64,000 bases of DNA from Fodinicola acaciae (GCF_010993745.1 NZ_WOTN01000003.1:434001-498000), one strand, 5' to 3'; shown: positions 1-7,974, numbered from the stretch's first letter. Program-made: numbers and translations. Notes: a model not told the origin generated them from the sequence alone.

Positions 1-205
1 TGCCGACGGATCGCCAATATGACCGGACATCGAGCGTGTCGCGGTCGTAGCCATAGCGGTGCCGCCAGTACGCCGCGCGGAAAATCACCGGATCCGCGCC
101 GGCGATGGCGGCCAGCCGGCGGAAGTCGGCCGCTCCGGCGAGCCGCGCCAGCACACCGCAGTAGTCGAACAGGACCGTACTCGTGCCATCCGGCAGCGCG
201 ATCAT
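1..205 (-). CDS. HAD-family hydrolase, N-terminal fragment cut by window edge
   Basis: Reading the minus strand from an ATG at 203-205 gives an open frame of 68 codons that runs off the left edge. Residues 11-19 read VLFDYCGVL. This matches the first HAD motif of haloacid-dehalogenase-like phosphatases (hhhDxxGxL), where the first Asp is the phosphorylated nucleophile. The ATG overlaps the stop codon of the upstream MFS gene by 4 bp (ATGA), so the two are probably translationally coupled. In E. coli a HAD sugar phosphatase (YbjI) sits beside the MFS protein YbjJ, and the same pairing seems to occur here. The substrate cannot be inferred, and motifs II-IV lie outside the window. Confidence 0.75.
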   Translation of the reverse strand, partial: MIALPDGTSTVLFDYCGVLARLAGAADFRRLAAIAGADPVIFRAAYWRHRYGYDRDTLDVRSYWRSVG

Positions 206-1434
206 GACCGGACCGGCGACGCGGCCGGCTCGGTCGTCGCGGCTGGCGCTGGCCGCAGGATCGGTGCCAGCACAGCGATGACGACGACCAGTACGACGGG
301 AATGCCGAGAGCGAGCGGCAAACCGATCAGTGAGGCGGCCGCGCCGATGCCGACCGGCCCGAGCAGCATGCCGGCATAACCGGTGCCGACCACCGCGCCG
401 AGGTCACGGCCACCGCGCTCCGGATTGCGGTTGGCGGTGGCGGTGAAGATCTGCGGCACGATGCTGGCCAGTCCGAAACCGAAGACGCCGAAGCCGATGG
501 CGGCGCCGACCGGATGGTTGACCAGCAGGCCGACCGCCATGCCGAGCGCGCCGACACCGGCCGACAACTGCACCAGTCGTACGGGTCCGAGCCACATCGC
601 CAGCCGGTCGCCGATGAACCGGCCGATCGTCATGGTGACCGAGAAAACGCCGTAACCGATCGCCGCGACACCGGCCGACGTGCGCAGGTTCTCCTGCAGA
701 TAAAGCGAACTCCAGTCGGCGACCGATCCCTCGGCGAGGAAACAGAACATCGCCAGCAGCGCCAACACGACCACGGCGAACGACGGTCCGCGGCGACGCG
801 GCGCGGCGGCGGCCGGCTCGGCCGAGACCGTACGCGTGCCGGGTCGCGGCAGCAGCCAGAACGGCGCGAGGCAGGCGATCACCAGCATCAGCACCGTGCC
901 GGCGGCGAAAGTCGGCAGGGCCGGCACCCCGAGAGCCGCCAGCGCGCCACCGAAAAGCGAGCCGGCGAAACCGCCAACGCTGAAAACCGCATGGAAAGAG
1001 GTCATGATCGGCCGGCCGTAGGCGCGCTCGACCTCGACCGCGTGCGCGTTCATGCCGACATCGAGCGAGTTGAACACCGCGCCAAAGCAGAAAAGGCCGA
1101 CGACCAGCCAAAAGTACGTCGGCGCGAGTGCCGGCAACATGAGCACGACGCAGGCCAGCAGCCCGGCCGGCACACAGACCGCTCGACTGCTGAACCGGTC
1201 AACCAGCCGGCCGACAAAGGGAATGCAGAAAATCGAGCCGATGCCGAACGCGAGCAGCGCGAAGCTCAGCTGGCTCTTGTCGATGCCCAGACCGGCCTTG
1301 ATGTCGGGAATACGAACGGCCCAGGTGGCCGCGACCGTCCCCATCACGAAGAAATAGCCGTTGACGGCCCACCGGGCCTTGCGGAAACGCAGGTCCACCG
1401 GCGCGGTGGCAAACAGCTTGCGCAGGTCAGACAC
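202..1434 (-). CDS. MFS transporter, YbjJ-like
   Basis: The protein has 410 residues with roughly 12 hydrophobic segments and no long soluble domain, the normal size for a major facilitator carrier. The first helix region (residues about 23-60, NGYFFVMGTVAATWAVRIPDIK) and the stretch GAVFNSLDVGMNAHAVEVE resemble the E. coli YbjJ family. Start is GTG at 1432-1434, which overlaps the end of the DeoR-type regulator gene by 8 bp; the next gene (HAD hydrolase) overlaps by 4 bp. The three form one operon. With a DeoR-type sugar-metabolite sensor and a phosphatase beside it, a sugar or sugar-derivative is the likely cargo, but this is inference. The direction of transport is not visible. Confidence 0.85.
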   Translation of the reverse strand: MSDLRKLFATAPVDLRFRKARWAVNGYFFVMGTVAATWAVRIPDIKAGLGIDKSQLSFALLAFGIGSIFCIPFVGRLVDRFSSRAVCVPAGLLACVVLMLPALAPTYFWLVVGLFCFGAVFNSLDVGMNAHAVEVERAYGRPIMTSFHAVFSVGGFAGSLFGGALAALGVPALPTFAAGTVLMLVIACLAPFWLLPRPGTRTVSAEPAAAAPRRRGPSFAVVVLALLAMFCFLAEGSVADWSSLYLQENLRTSAGVAAIGYGVFSVTMTIGRFIGDRLAMWLGPVRLVQLSAGVGALGMAVGLLVNHPVGAAIGFGVFGFGLASIVPQIFTATANRNPERGGRDLGAVVGTGYAGMLLGPVGIGAAASLIGLPLALGIPVVLVVVIAVLAPILRPAPAATTEPAASPVRS

Positions 1435-2197
1435 GGCGCACCTCGACTCCGGCCGACTCGAAGTCGGCGACGATGCGGTCCGGCGCGTTGGTGTCGGTGA
1501 TCAGCATGTCGATCCGCGACAGCGAGCAGACGTGACCGAGCGCCGTGCGTGAGAACTTGGTGGAGTCCGCGACCGCGATGACCCGGCGGCTGGAGTCCAT
1601 TGCCGCCTGCTTCACGTCGACGTCGTCCAGGTCGTACGTGGTCACGCCGTGCTCGGCGGAAATGCCGCAGCAGCCCATGATCACGGTGTCGAACCGCAGC
1701 GACCGCAGGGCACTTGTGGTGAGGTGGCCGGTGAAAACCAGCTCGGCGGCACGTACGGTGCCACCTGGCATCAGCAGTCGTACGCCGTTGACATCGCACG
1801 CCGGCGAGGTCAGCACGTTGGCGACGTGCATGCCCAGCGGCATCGCGGTGATCCGCCGGCCGTACAGCGCGCGGGCGACCTCGCGGCCGGTGGTGCCGCC
1901 GTCGATGACGACCGCCTCGCCGTCGGCGACCAGCTCGGCGGCCGCCGCGCCGATCCGCTTCTTGGCGTCCAGCTCCTCCAGCTCGCGCAGCGCGAACGGC
2001 GTCTCGTCGCCGCGCGGCAGCAGGCTGACCGCACCACCGCGTACCCGCCGGAGCACACCCTGGGTGGCCAGCTGGTCCAGGTCGCGGCGGATGGTCATCT
2101 CCGAACAGGCGGTCTCGCGGGCCAGGTCGACCACGCTGATCCGCTCCGCCGCGCGCAGCGCGGTGAGGATCGTCAGCACGCGTTCGTCACTCGTCAC
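1427..2197 (-). CDS. DeoR/GlpR-family transcriptional regulator
   Basis: The protein has 256 residues from a GTG at 2195-2197. An N-terminal DeoR helix-turn-helix (residues about 5-57) reads LTALRAAERISVVDLARET followed by CSEMTIRRDLDQL, the family signature. The C-terminal sugar-phosphate sensor domain has the isomerase-like segments IDGGTTGREVARAL and GCCGISAEHGVTTYD. The frame stays open about 150 bp further upstream, but those residues lack homology and cover the operator array, so the GTG is preferred. It heads an operon with an MFS carrier and a HAD hydrolase. Repeated TGTTC/GAACA half sites directly upstream suggest autoregulation and possibly control of the divergent DUF885 gene. Confidence 0.9.
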   Translation of the reverse strand: MTSDERVLTILTALRAAERISVVDLARETACSEMTIRRDLDQLATQGVLRRVRGGAVSLLPRGDETPFALRELEELDAKKRIGAAAAELVADGEAVVIDGGTTGREVARALYGRRITAMPLGMHVANVLTSPACDVNGVRLLMPGGTVRAAELVFTGHLTTSALRSLRFDTVIMGCCGISAEHGVTTYDLDDVDVKQAAMDSSRRVIAVADSTKFSRTALGHVCSLSRIDMLITDTNAPDRIVADFESAGVEVRRV

Positions 2198-2207
2198 AGC
2201 CTCATTC

Positions 2208-2244
2208 GAACATCGATCATGTTCTGAACACAATGTTCTGAACA
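2208..2244. promoter_or_regulatory. Array of TGTTC/GAACA half-sites, probable DeoR operator
   Basis: Between the divergent DeoR-type and DUF885 genes lie two perfect copies of the 11-bp palindrome TGTTCTGAACA (2220-2230 and 2234-2244, centres 14 bp apart), preceded by a further GAACA at 2208-2212. The outer half sites also pair as GAACA-N7-TGTTC. Known GlpR-type operators are built from ATGTTCG/CGAACAT halves, so these are good candidates for the regulator encoded next door. The site lies 10-50 bp upstream of the regulator start. Confidence 0.65.
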
Positions 2245-2308
2245 ACGAATGTGTGCGATCCGATAACTCCGACGTGCTGTGTGCGTACGGTCGTCTAACG
2301 TGCAGGAC

Positions 2309-3823
2309 ATGACTGATCGACTGCGCGCGGTGACCGACCTGCACGTCGCGACCGCACGGGAACTCGCCGGCCTACACGACTACGACGGACAGATCCAGGA
2401 CCTGTCCGTCGAGGGCGTACGAGCCGGCCTGGCCGCCATCGAAACCGCCGGGAAATCCGGAAAACTCGCCGACGCGCACGACGAGGCGCAGCTGGCCGCC
2501 GCCGAGCGGAGCACGGCGGTGGAGTTTGGCGAGCTGCAGATGCACCGCCGCAACCCGCTCTATCACCAGGCCAACCTCGACCTGACCGGCTACGAACGCG
2601 AATACGCGCCCCAGCCAGAGCGCGACCAGGCGCGGCTGCGGCACCTGGCGCTCTGGCCGGAAGCGGTCGACATCGCCGTACGTACGCTCGACCAGGTGCC
2701 GGCCCCGGTCGCCGCCTCCACCGTCGGCGCGGCACGCGGCCTGGTCGCCGACCTGGACGCCAGCCGCTCGGAGACCGAAGCGAAGGCCGTCGAGGCGCAC
2801 GCGAGGCTGATCGCGCATCTGCAGAAGGTCGCCGAGGAAGGACCGCAGGAGACCGCGCTCGGCGGACCGGCACTGGCGCGGCTGCTGTCCACCTCCGAGG
2901 CGGTGGACCTCGACCTCGACGACCTGAGCAAGCGGGCCGACGCCGAACGGATCCGGCTGCAGGAGATGCTCACCGAGGCGGTCGGCCGGCTGCTGCCCGG
3001 CACGCCGGTGCCGGAGGCGGTCCACCGGCTGCTCACCGACCACCCCGACCCCGATGGCGTGATCGCCGAGGCCACCGCGCAGACCGCCGAGGTGCTGGCG
3101 TGGACCCGCGAACACGACTTCGCGCCGACCGACGCGGAGTGCTTCGTACGCCCGTCGCCGCCGCCCTACCGCTGGTCGGTGGCCTCGCTGTCGCCGGTCG
3201 CCGCGTACGAGCCGATCAGCCCGTCGTTCTACAACATCACGCCGCCGGACGTCGAGTGGCCGGCCGACGAGCAGGCCGAGTGGCTGTCGATGTTCAGCCG
3301 TACGACGCTGCCGGCGATCACCATCCATGAGGTGGCGCCGGGCCACTTCAGCCACTTCCTGTCGATGCAGCAGCTGACCAGCGACGTACGGAAGTCGCTG
3401 CACAGCGAGGCGTTCATCGAGGGCTGGGCGCATTACTGCGAGGAGATGGCGCTGGAGGAAGGTTTCCGCGACGGCGACGCGCATTATGCGGCCGGTGTCG
3501 CGATCGAGGGGCTCGTACGCGTGACGCGGCTCGCGATGGCCATCGCGCTGCACACCGGCGCGGCGACGGTCGAGGAGGCCGCCGCGGAGTTCACCAAGCA
3601 CGCGTATCTGCAGGGTCCGGCGGCGCTGTCGGAGGCTCGGCGCGGCACGTTCGACCCGACGTACGGCCGCTACACCTGGGGAAAGCTGGAGATTCTGCGG
3701 TTGCGGGAGAAGGCGCGGCAGGCCTGGGGCGCCGAGTTCTCGCTGCCGCGCTTCCACCGCGAGCTGTTGGCGTTGGGGTCGCCGCCGCTGGGCCTCATGT
3801 CGGATGTGCTGGCTGACGCGTGA
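2309..3823 (+). CDS. DUF885 family protein, putative metallopeptidase
   Basis: The protein has 504 residues from an ATG at 2309; an upstream in-frame GTG at 2279 would reach into the operator region and is less likely. Residues 340-346 read HEVAPGH, the HExxxGH-type motif of DUF885, and residues 368-375 read AFIEGWAH, whose Glu and His complete the usual metal-site pattern of this family. The first 200 residues are helical and acidic. There is no signal peptide, so it is probably cytoplasmic. DUF885 members are considered zinc-peptidase-like but few have known substrates. It is transcribed divergently from the DeoR-type regulator and ends in a strong hairpin. Confidence 0.85.
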   Translation: MTDRLRAVTDLHVATARELAGLHDYDGQIQDLSVEGVRAGLAAIETAGKSGKLADAHDEAQLAAAERSTAVEFGELQMHRRNPLYHQANLDLTGYEREYAPQPERDQARLRHLALWPEAVDIAVRTLDQVPAPVAASTVGAARGLVADLDASRSETEAKAVEAHARLIAHLQKVAEEGPQETALGGPALARLLSTSEAVDLDLDDLSKRADAERIRLQEMLTEAVGRLLPGTPVPEAVHRLLTDHPDPDGVIAEATAQTAEVLAWTREHDFAPTDAECFVRPSPPPYRWSVASLSPVAAYEPISPSFYNITPPDVEWPADEQAEWLSMFSRTTLPAITIHEVAPGHFSHFLSMQQLTSDVRKSLHSEAFIEGWAHYCEEMALEEGFRDGDAHYAAGVAIEGLVRVTRLAMAIALHTGAATVEEAAAEFTKHAYLQGPAALSEARRGTFDPTYGRYTWGKLEILRLREKARQAWGAEFSLPRFHRELLALGSPPLGLMSDVLADA

Positions 3824-3827
3824 CCGC

Positions 3828-3874
3828 CGCAACGCCTCGTTACTGGCAGATTCCGCCAGTAACGAGGCGTTGCG
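3828..3874. terminator. Perfect 20-bp hairpin after DUF885 gene
   Basis: Arms 3828-3847 and 3855-3874 are perfectly complementary over 20 bp (CGCAACGCCTCGTTACTGGC and its complement) with a 7-base loop. It begins 5 bp after the stop codon. There is no T-run, which is common for actinobacterial terminators. Confidence 0.75.
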
Positions 3875-3932
3875 GGCCTCCCGTCCTACCCAGTGGTAAC
3901 TTCGGCGGCCGGATCTGGCACCATGATCCTCG

Positions 3933-5207
3933 GTGCGGACTCTGGTGCTCTCCTGGGAATACCCGCCGGCGGTGGTCGGTGGGTTGGGTCGGCACGTGCA
4001 CGCACTGTCCGAGGCGATGGCGGCGGCCGGTCACGAGGTGACGGTGGTGAGCCGGCACGCGCCGGACGCGCCGGCCGACGAGGTGGTCAACGGCGTGCGG
4101 ATCGTACGCGTGCCGGACGACCCGCCGGTGTTCGCGTTCACCGAGGAGACGCTGCTCGCCTGGACGATGGCGTTCAACCACGCCGTGACGCGCGCAGCGC
4201 TGCGGGTGTGTGAGGACGCGCGGCCGCAGGTGGTGCACGCGCACGACTGGCTGGTCGCGCACGCGGCGGCGACGATCAAGCATCACCATGAGATTCCGCT
4301 GGTCGCCACCATGCACGCCACCGAGGCCGGCCGCCATCAGGGGTGGCTGCCGGGGCCGCTGAACCGATCGATCCACTCGGTGGAGTGGTGGCTCACGTAC
4401 GAGGCGCGGCGGGTGATCACCTGCAGCGACTACATGCGCTGGCAGGTGACCCAGCTGTTCGACCTGCCACCGTCCAAATTGGACACCGTGCCCAACGGCG
4501 TGCATCCGCAGGACTGGAAGGTGCCGGCGGCCGCCGTACGCGCGGTCCGCGAGCAGCATGCGTCCACAGTGGACAGTCCGCTGCTGCTGTTCACCGGCCG
4601 GCTGGTGTACGAGAAGGGGTTGCAGGACATCCTGGCCGCGCTTCCCCGGCTGCGCCGCCGCCATCCCGGCATCCGGCTGCTGGTCGCCGGCGACGGACCG
4701 TATCTCGACGAGTTGCGAGCGCAGGCGAAGAAACTCCGGCTCGGCCGTGCGGTGCGGTGGCTCGGTTTCGTGCCGGGCCGCGAGTTGGCGGCGTTGGCCG
4801 CGGCCGCCGACTGCGCGATCGTGCCGAGCATCTACGAGCCGTTTGGCATGGTCGCGTTGGAAGCGGCCTGCGCCGGCGCGACGCTGGTGTTGTCCGACAC
4901 CGGCGGTTTGGCTGAGCTGGCCAAAAACGGCGTGTCCGCGCTGCAGGTGCAGCCAGGGAGTCCGAGCGACATCGCCGACGCGGTCAGCCGGCTGCTGCAG
5001 GACGAGGTGCTGTCACGGCGGCTGTCGCGGCAGGCGCGATCGGTGGCGACAAAGGAATACGCGTGGTCGCGGATCGCCGGTCAGGTCATCGACACGTACG
5101 AGCGCGCCATCCGTGAGGAACGCGAGCTGGCGGCCACCCTGCGGCGCACCGGCCGCGGTCCGGCACCGTTGCGGATCGTCGTGCCGGAAGGCAATCTTTT
5201 CGCCTGA
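3933..5207 (+). CDS. GT4 glycosyltransferase, Rv3032-like alpha-glucan synthase
   Basis: The protein has 424 residues and starts at GTG 3933. The N-terminal Rossmann domain opens LVLSWEYPPAVVGGLGRHVHAL, the ADP/UDP-glucose synthase pattern with a Gly-rich loop. HAHDWLVAH (about residue 100) and TMHATEAGRH follow. The C-terminal GT-B domain has GRLVYEKGLQDIL and the donor-site motif SIYEPFGMVALEAACAG with its EX7E-type glutamates. From memory this is closest to mycobacterial Rv3032, the alpha-1,4-glucosyltransferase that elongates glycogen and methylglucose lipopolysaccharide. A hexapeptide acyltransferase resembling the Rv3032-linked gene Rv3034c lies 570 bp on. It converges with a MarR gene with only 2 bp between stop codons. 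Confidence 0.85.
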   Translation: MRTLVLSWEYPPAVVGGLGRHVHALSEAMAAAGHEVTVVSRHAPDAPADEVVNGVRIVRVPDDPPVFAFTEETLLAWTMAFNHAVTRAALRVCEDARPQVVHAHDWLVAHAAATIKHHHEIPLVATMHATEAGRHQGWLPGPLNRSIHSVEWWLTYEARRVITCSDYMRWQVTQLFDLPPSKLDTVPNGVHPQDWKVPAAAVRAVREQHASTVDSPLLLFTGRLVYEKGLQDILAALPRLRRRHPGIRLLVAGDGPYLDELRAQAKKLRLGRAVRWLGFVPGRELAALAAAADCAIVPSIYEPFGMVALEAACAGATLVLSDTGGLAELAKNGVSALQVQPGSPSDIADAVSRLLQDEVLSRRLSRQARSVATKEYAWSRIAGQVIDTYERAIREERELAATLRRTGRGPAPLRIVVPEGNLFA

Positions 5208-5209
5208 CG

Positions 5210-5740
5210 TCAGCCGGCGCGCGGACGGCGCAGGCGTTCGTTGCGCAGCGTGGACAACGTGCGCTCCTTGAGCGGACCGGCGGACACCTTTTGCAGCACG
5301 GCGAAGAAAACCTCGCGGTCAGCGCGGGAAATGCCGAAGAACATCTCGTCCTCGTTGCGCTGCAGCTGCGCGGCGGCCGCGGTCATCGCCGCCACTCCGC
5401 TGTCGGTGGCCCGCACGATCCGCATCCGCCGGTCGCCGGGATCGCGGTGGCGACAGACAAAACCGGCGGCCTCCAGCTCGCCGAGCACCTCGCCGAGCGC
5501 GGTCTTGCCGAGTCCCAAGGTGGCCGCGAGATCGGCCTGCGCGCGGTCCGGCCGGCCGGCGATCTCCACCAGCACCTCGTATCCGAGCACGGTCAGGCCG
5601 TGCTGCCGTACGGTCTCGTGGTCCAGCGCCGCGATGCCGCGGAACAGCCGCATGGCCAGCCAGTGCAGGTCGTGGCGCGACCGAAGTGGCGCCTCGATGT
5701 CCGCGGGCGCAGCGGCCTGAATCCCGTTTCGGCGAGGCAT
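5210..5740 (-). CDS. MarR-family transcriptional regulator
   Basis: The protein has 176 residues from an ATG at 5738-5740. The open frame extends to 5923 but the added residues lie in the next gene's shadow. The winged-helix core reads YEVLVEIAGRPDRAQADLAATLGLGKTALGEVLGELEAAGFVCR, then the wing RHRDPGDRRMRIVRATDSG. This is the MarR pattern, including the conserved D-R of the wing. It probably shares a promoter region with the acyltransferase gene 37 bp upstream on the same strand. Its ligand and targets are unknown. Confidence 0.85.
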   Translation of the reverse strand: MPRRNGIQAAAPADIEAPLRSRHDLHWLAMRLFRGIAALDHETVRQHGLTVLGYEVLVEIAGRPDRAQADLAATLGLGKTALGEVLGELEAAGFVCRHRDPGDRRMRIVRATDSGVAAMTAAAAQLQRNEDEMFFGISRADREVFFAVLQKVSAGPLKERTLSTLRNERLRRPRAG

Positions 5741-5777
5741 AAAACGAATCGTAATGGCGCCACGGGACGGCCGCAGA

Positions 5778-6488
5778 TCAGCGCTCGGCGGCCTGCTGCA
5801 GTGCCTCGACGGCGGCCGCCTGCTTACGCGCCATGTCGGCGACATCGGCGCGCTGCTGAGCGGAAAGTTCCCAGGCCCGCGCGATGTCCTTGACCACGCG
5901 GCCAGGCACGCCGGCCACCACACTGGCCGCCGGGATCGCGCCTTTCACCACCGTGTGCGCGGCAAACACGCAGTTGGGACCGGTGAGCGCGCCGCGCAAC
6001 ACGGTCACCTTCACGCCCAGCCAGCTGCCGGGGCCGATCCGTACCGGGGACTTCACCAGGCCCTGGTCCTTGATCGGGACGGTCGGATTCGCATACACAT
6101 GGTCGAAATCGGTCACGTAGACCCAGTCGGCGACCAGCGTACCGGCGCCGAACTCCACGTCGACGTAACAGTTGATGGTGTTGTCACTGCCGAAAACGCA
6201 CTTGTCGCCGATCCGCAACGTGCCTTCGTGCGCGCGCAGCTTGGTGCCGTGTCCAATGTGGACCCAGCGGCCGACGACGATCCGGCCGTAGCCGCGGCGC
6301 ACCTCGAACTTCACCTTCTTGCCGAGGAAAACCATGCCTTCCAGGACGACCTGCGGCTGGGTCAGCCGGAGCCGCACGAGGCGCAGGTAGCGGACCAGAT
6401 ACCACGGCGTCCAGGCACGGTTGCGGATCACCCAGCGCAGCGACGCGAGGGTGAGGAAGCGTGCCTGCCGCGGGTCTCGCCGTCTCAC
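5778..6488 (-). CDS. Left-handed beta-helix (hexapeptide) acyltransferase
   Basis: The protein has 236 residues. After a basic N-terminal helix (residues 1-45) come imperfect hexapeptide turns such as VVGRWVHIGHGTKLRAHEGTLRIGD and VRIGPGSWLGVKVTVLRGALTGPNCVFAAHTVVKG, ending with VAGVPGRVVKD, the classic end of LbH acetyl- and acyltransferases. YVTDFDHVYANP holds the likely catalytic His. A short coiled C-terminus (QQRADVADMARKQAAAVEALQQ) follows. With the Rv3032-like glucosyltransferase nearby, a role in acylating a methylglucose-type polysaccharide, as proposed for Rv3034c, is plausible but not proven. The Rv3030/Rv3031 partners are not in this window. Confidence 0.8.
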   Translation of the reverse strand: MRRRDPRQARFLTLASLRWVIRNRAWTPWYLVRYLRLVRLRLTQPQVVLEGMVFLGKKVKFEVRRGYGRIVVGRWVHIGHGTKLRAHEGTLRIGDKCVFGSDNTINCYVDVEFGAGTLVADWVYVTDFDHVYANPTVPIKDQGLVKSPVRIGPGSWLGVKVTVLRGALTGPNCVFAAHTVVKGAIPAASVVAGVPGRVVKDIARAWELSAQQRADVADMARKQAAAVEALQQAAER

Positions 6489-6517
6489 GTCGTCGGACGT
6501 TACCGCACCGACAACCG

Positions 6518-6577
6518 GTCAACCTGGTTGACGACCTCGGGTCGGCGCGCCATACTGAGTTAGTCAACCATATTGAC
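6518..6577. promoter_or_regulatory. Two MarR-type palindromes upstream of cupin-marR operon
   Basis: A perfect 15-bp palindrome GTCAACCTGGTTGAC lies at 6518-6532, and a second site GTCAA-N5-TTGAC at 6563-6577, centred 45 bp apart. Both fall between the divergent acyltransferase and cupin genes, the second 15 bp upstream of the cupin ATG. MarR proteins typically bind such 15-17-bp palindromes, so the MarR encoded as second gene of the operon (6977) is the natural candidate binder. Confidence 0.65.
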
Positions 6578-6592
6578 CATTTGGAGTTGCCG

Positions 6593-6967
6593 ATGTCTGT
6601 CATCAACGCGCCTGACAAGCCGACGCACGAACTGCCTGGCACTCGCTTCACCTCGCTGGCCACACCGAGCCGCGGTTCACAGCGGACCAGCGTCTGGCAG
6701 GTGGACATCGAGCCGGGTACGCCGGCCACGCCGCACGAGCTGCTGACGGAGGAGGTTTTCGTGGTGTTGCGGGGCGAGGCGACCGTCGAGCTGGGCGGCG
6801 AGACCAGCGTCGCCAGGCCCGGCGACGCGATCGTCGTACCACCGGCGACGCTGTTCGCGCTGTCCAGCACCGGCAGCGAGAACCTGCGCGCCATCTGCTG
6901 CATGCCGGCCGGTGGCCAGGCCAAGCTGGCCGACGGCGCCGCCTTCACCCCACCGTGGGCCGAATAG
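6593..6967 (+). CDS. Cupin-domain protein
   Basis: The protein has 124 residues from ATG 6593. A single cupin barrel carries the segment GTPATPHELLTEEVFVVLRGEATVELGGETSVARPGDAIVVPPAT, which contains cupin motif 1 (GX5HXHX3-4EX6G, in degenerate form: one His kept, ELLTEE) and motif 2 (PGDAIVVPP). Because the second metal His is not obvious, it may be a ligand-binding rather than catalytic cupin. It precedes a MarR regulator by 9 bp and shares its palindromic promoter, so it is probably part of a response to a small aromatic or oxidised molecule. Confidence 0.8.
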   Translation: MSVINAPDKPTHELPGTRFTSLATPSRGSQRTSVWQVDIEPGTPATPHELLTEEVFVVLRGEATVELGGETSVARPGDAIVVPPATLFALSSTGSENLRAICCMPAGGQAKLADGAAFTPPWAE

Positions 6968-6976
6968 CCTGTTGCC

Positions 6977-7438
6977 GTGACCGATCCGGTGCCGCTGGCT
7001 CGCCTGTTCGCGATGGGTTTCGACCACATGATCGACAACCTGCACACGCGGCTGGCCGAGCGCGGCTGGCGGGACGTGCGGCCGGCGTTCGGTTTCGTCC
7101 TCCTGGCCGTACGGTCCGGCCCGCGCACGGCGACCGAGATCGCCGCTCTCCTGGGCACCACCAAACAGGCCGCGTCCAAGCTGGTCATGGCGATGGACGA
7201 GGCCGGTTTCGTCAGCCACGCCGCGCATCCCGGCGACAGCCGCGCCAAGCTGGTCGGCCTGACCGAGCGCGGCGAGCGGCTGCTGGCCGCGGTCGACGGC
7301 ATCTACCGCGACCTTGAGGACGAGTGGGCCGCGGTCATCGGCTCCGACCGGCTCGAGCGGCTGCGCACCGACCTGACGACGGCCCTGCGCGCCAGCCACG
7401 ACGGCCAACTGCCGCCCGTACGACCCGCCGCCGAGTAG
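6977..7438 (+). CDS. MarR-family transcriptional regulator
   Basis: The protein has 153 residues from GTG 6977, 9 bp after the cupin gene. The helix-turn-helix TATEIAALLGTTKQAASKLVMAMDEAGFV and the wing HAAHPGDSRAKLVGLTERGERLL match MarR. The recognition helix QAASKLV differs strongly from that of the MarR at 5210-5740, so they should see different operators. Two palindromes lie upstream of the operon, suggesting autorepression released by a ligand that the cupin may handle. The gene faces a convergent PPIase gene across repeat region A. Confidence 0.85.
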   Translation: MTDPVPLARLFAMGFDHMIDNLHTRLAERGWRDVRPAFGFVLLAVRSGPRTATEIAALLGTTKQAASKLVMAMDEAGFVSHAAHPGDSRAKLVGLTERGERLLAAVDGIYRDLEDEWAAVIGSDRLERLRTDLTTALRASHDGQLPPVRPAAE

Positions 7439-7439
7439 T

Positions 7440-7970
7440 CCGCATGGCCACCATGCTTGCGTTGGGGCGCTTATGCCAGGAACTTCGTGGCCGGGGTGTC
7501 GCGGTCCGTCAGACTTGGGTTTCAACTCACGGACTGCTTGATGTGTAGTGCTGCGGTTAGGGGTGCCGGGTTGTCGGGGTGGGTTCTGTTCGTCGCGGTT
7601 GGGGATGGCGGGTTTTCTGTTGGTCGCGGTTGAGGGCTGGTGGGGTTTTCTGATTGTTGCGTTTGGGGGTGGTTGCGCCTTCGCGGCGGGCGACCTCAAG
7701 GGGAGGGCGCGTTGTCTGTTTGTGGTTGGGTTGGGTGCCGCGGTGCGGTTGGGTTTGTGGGGTTTGTGGGGTGGCCCGGTTTGGCCAGGGAGCCCGTCGT
7801 GTCGGCCGGTGCGGCTGTCGGCGGGCTTGCGGTGGCGAAATGTTCAGGTTTGATGTCTTGTTAGGCAAGTAAGGAGGCCTTACTTGCATCATCCAAACCG
7901 GCAAGTCGGGCATTTGGCGCTACAACAGCGAGGGCGATCGACGCCAGACGCACGCATGGTGGCCATGCGG
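7440..7970. repeat. Convergent-junction composite repeat, copy A
   Basis: This 536-bp gap between two convergent genes holds no gene. From left to right: GCATGGCCACCATGC (part of a 17-bp inverted repeat, 7440-7456); a weak hairpin (7504-7534); three G/T-rich tandem units starting ttctg at 7584, 7615 and 7648; a block with gcggcgggcgacctcaagg (about 7684-7700); a stretch near 7790-7870 ending in gatgtcttgttaggcaagt; the palindrome GCAAGTAAGG-agg-CCTTACTTGC (7865-7887); and the other half of the inverted repeat (7954-7970). Copy C carries the same blocks in the opposite orientation. The G/T-rich strand is the coding strand of the upstream marR gene. Confidence 0.8.
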
Positions 7971-7974
7971 GCAT

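Noticed and set aside
7557-7913. Short proteins within repeat regions A to D (for example with EVARREGA or APSRRATSR stretches)
   Set aside because: They recur on both strands with low-complexity composition and no start/ribosome-site evidence. Peptide similarity between copies follows from nucleotide similarity. Frames are not conserved at one strand or length.
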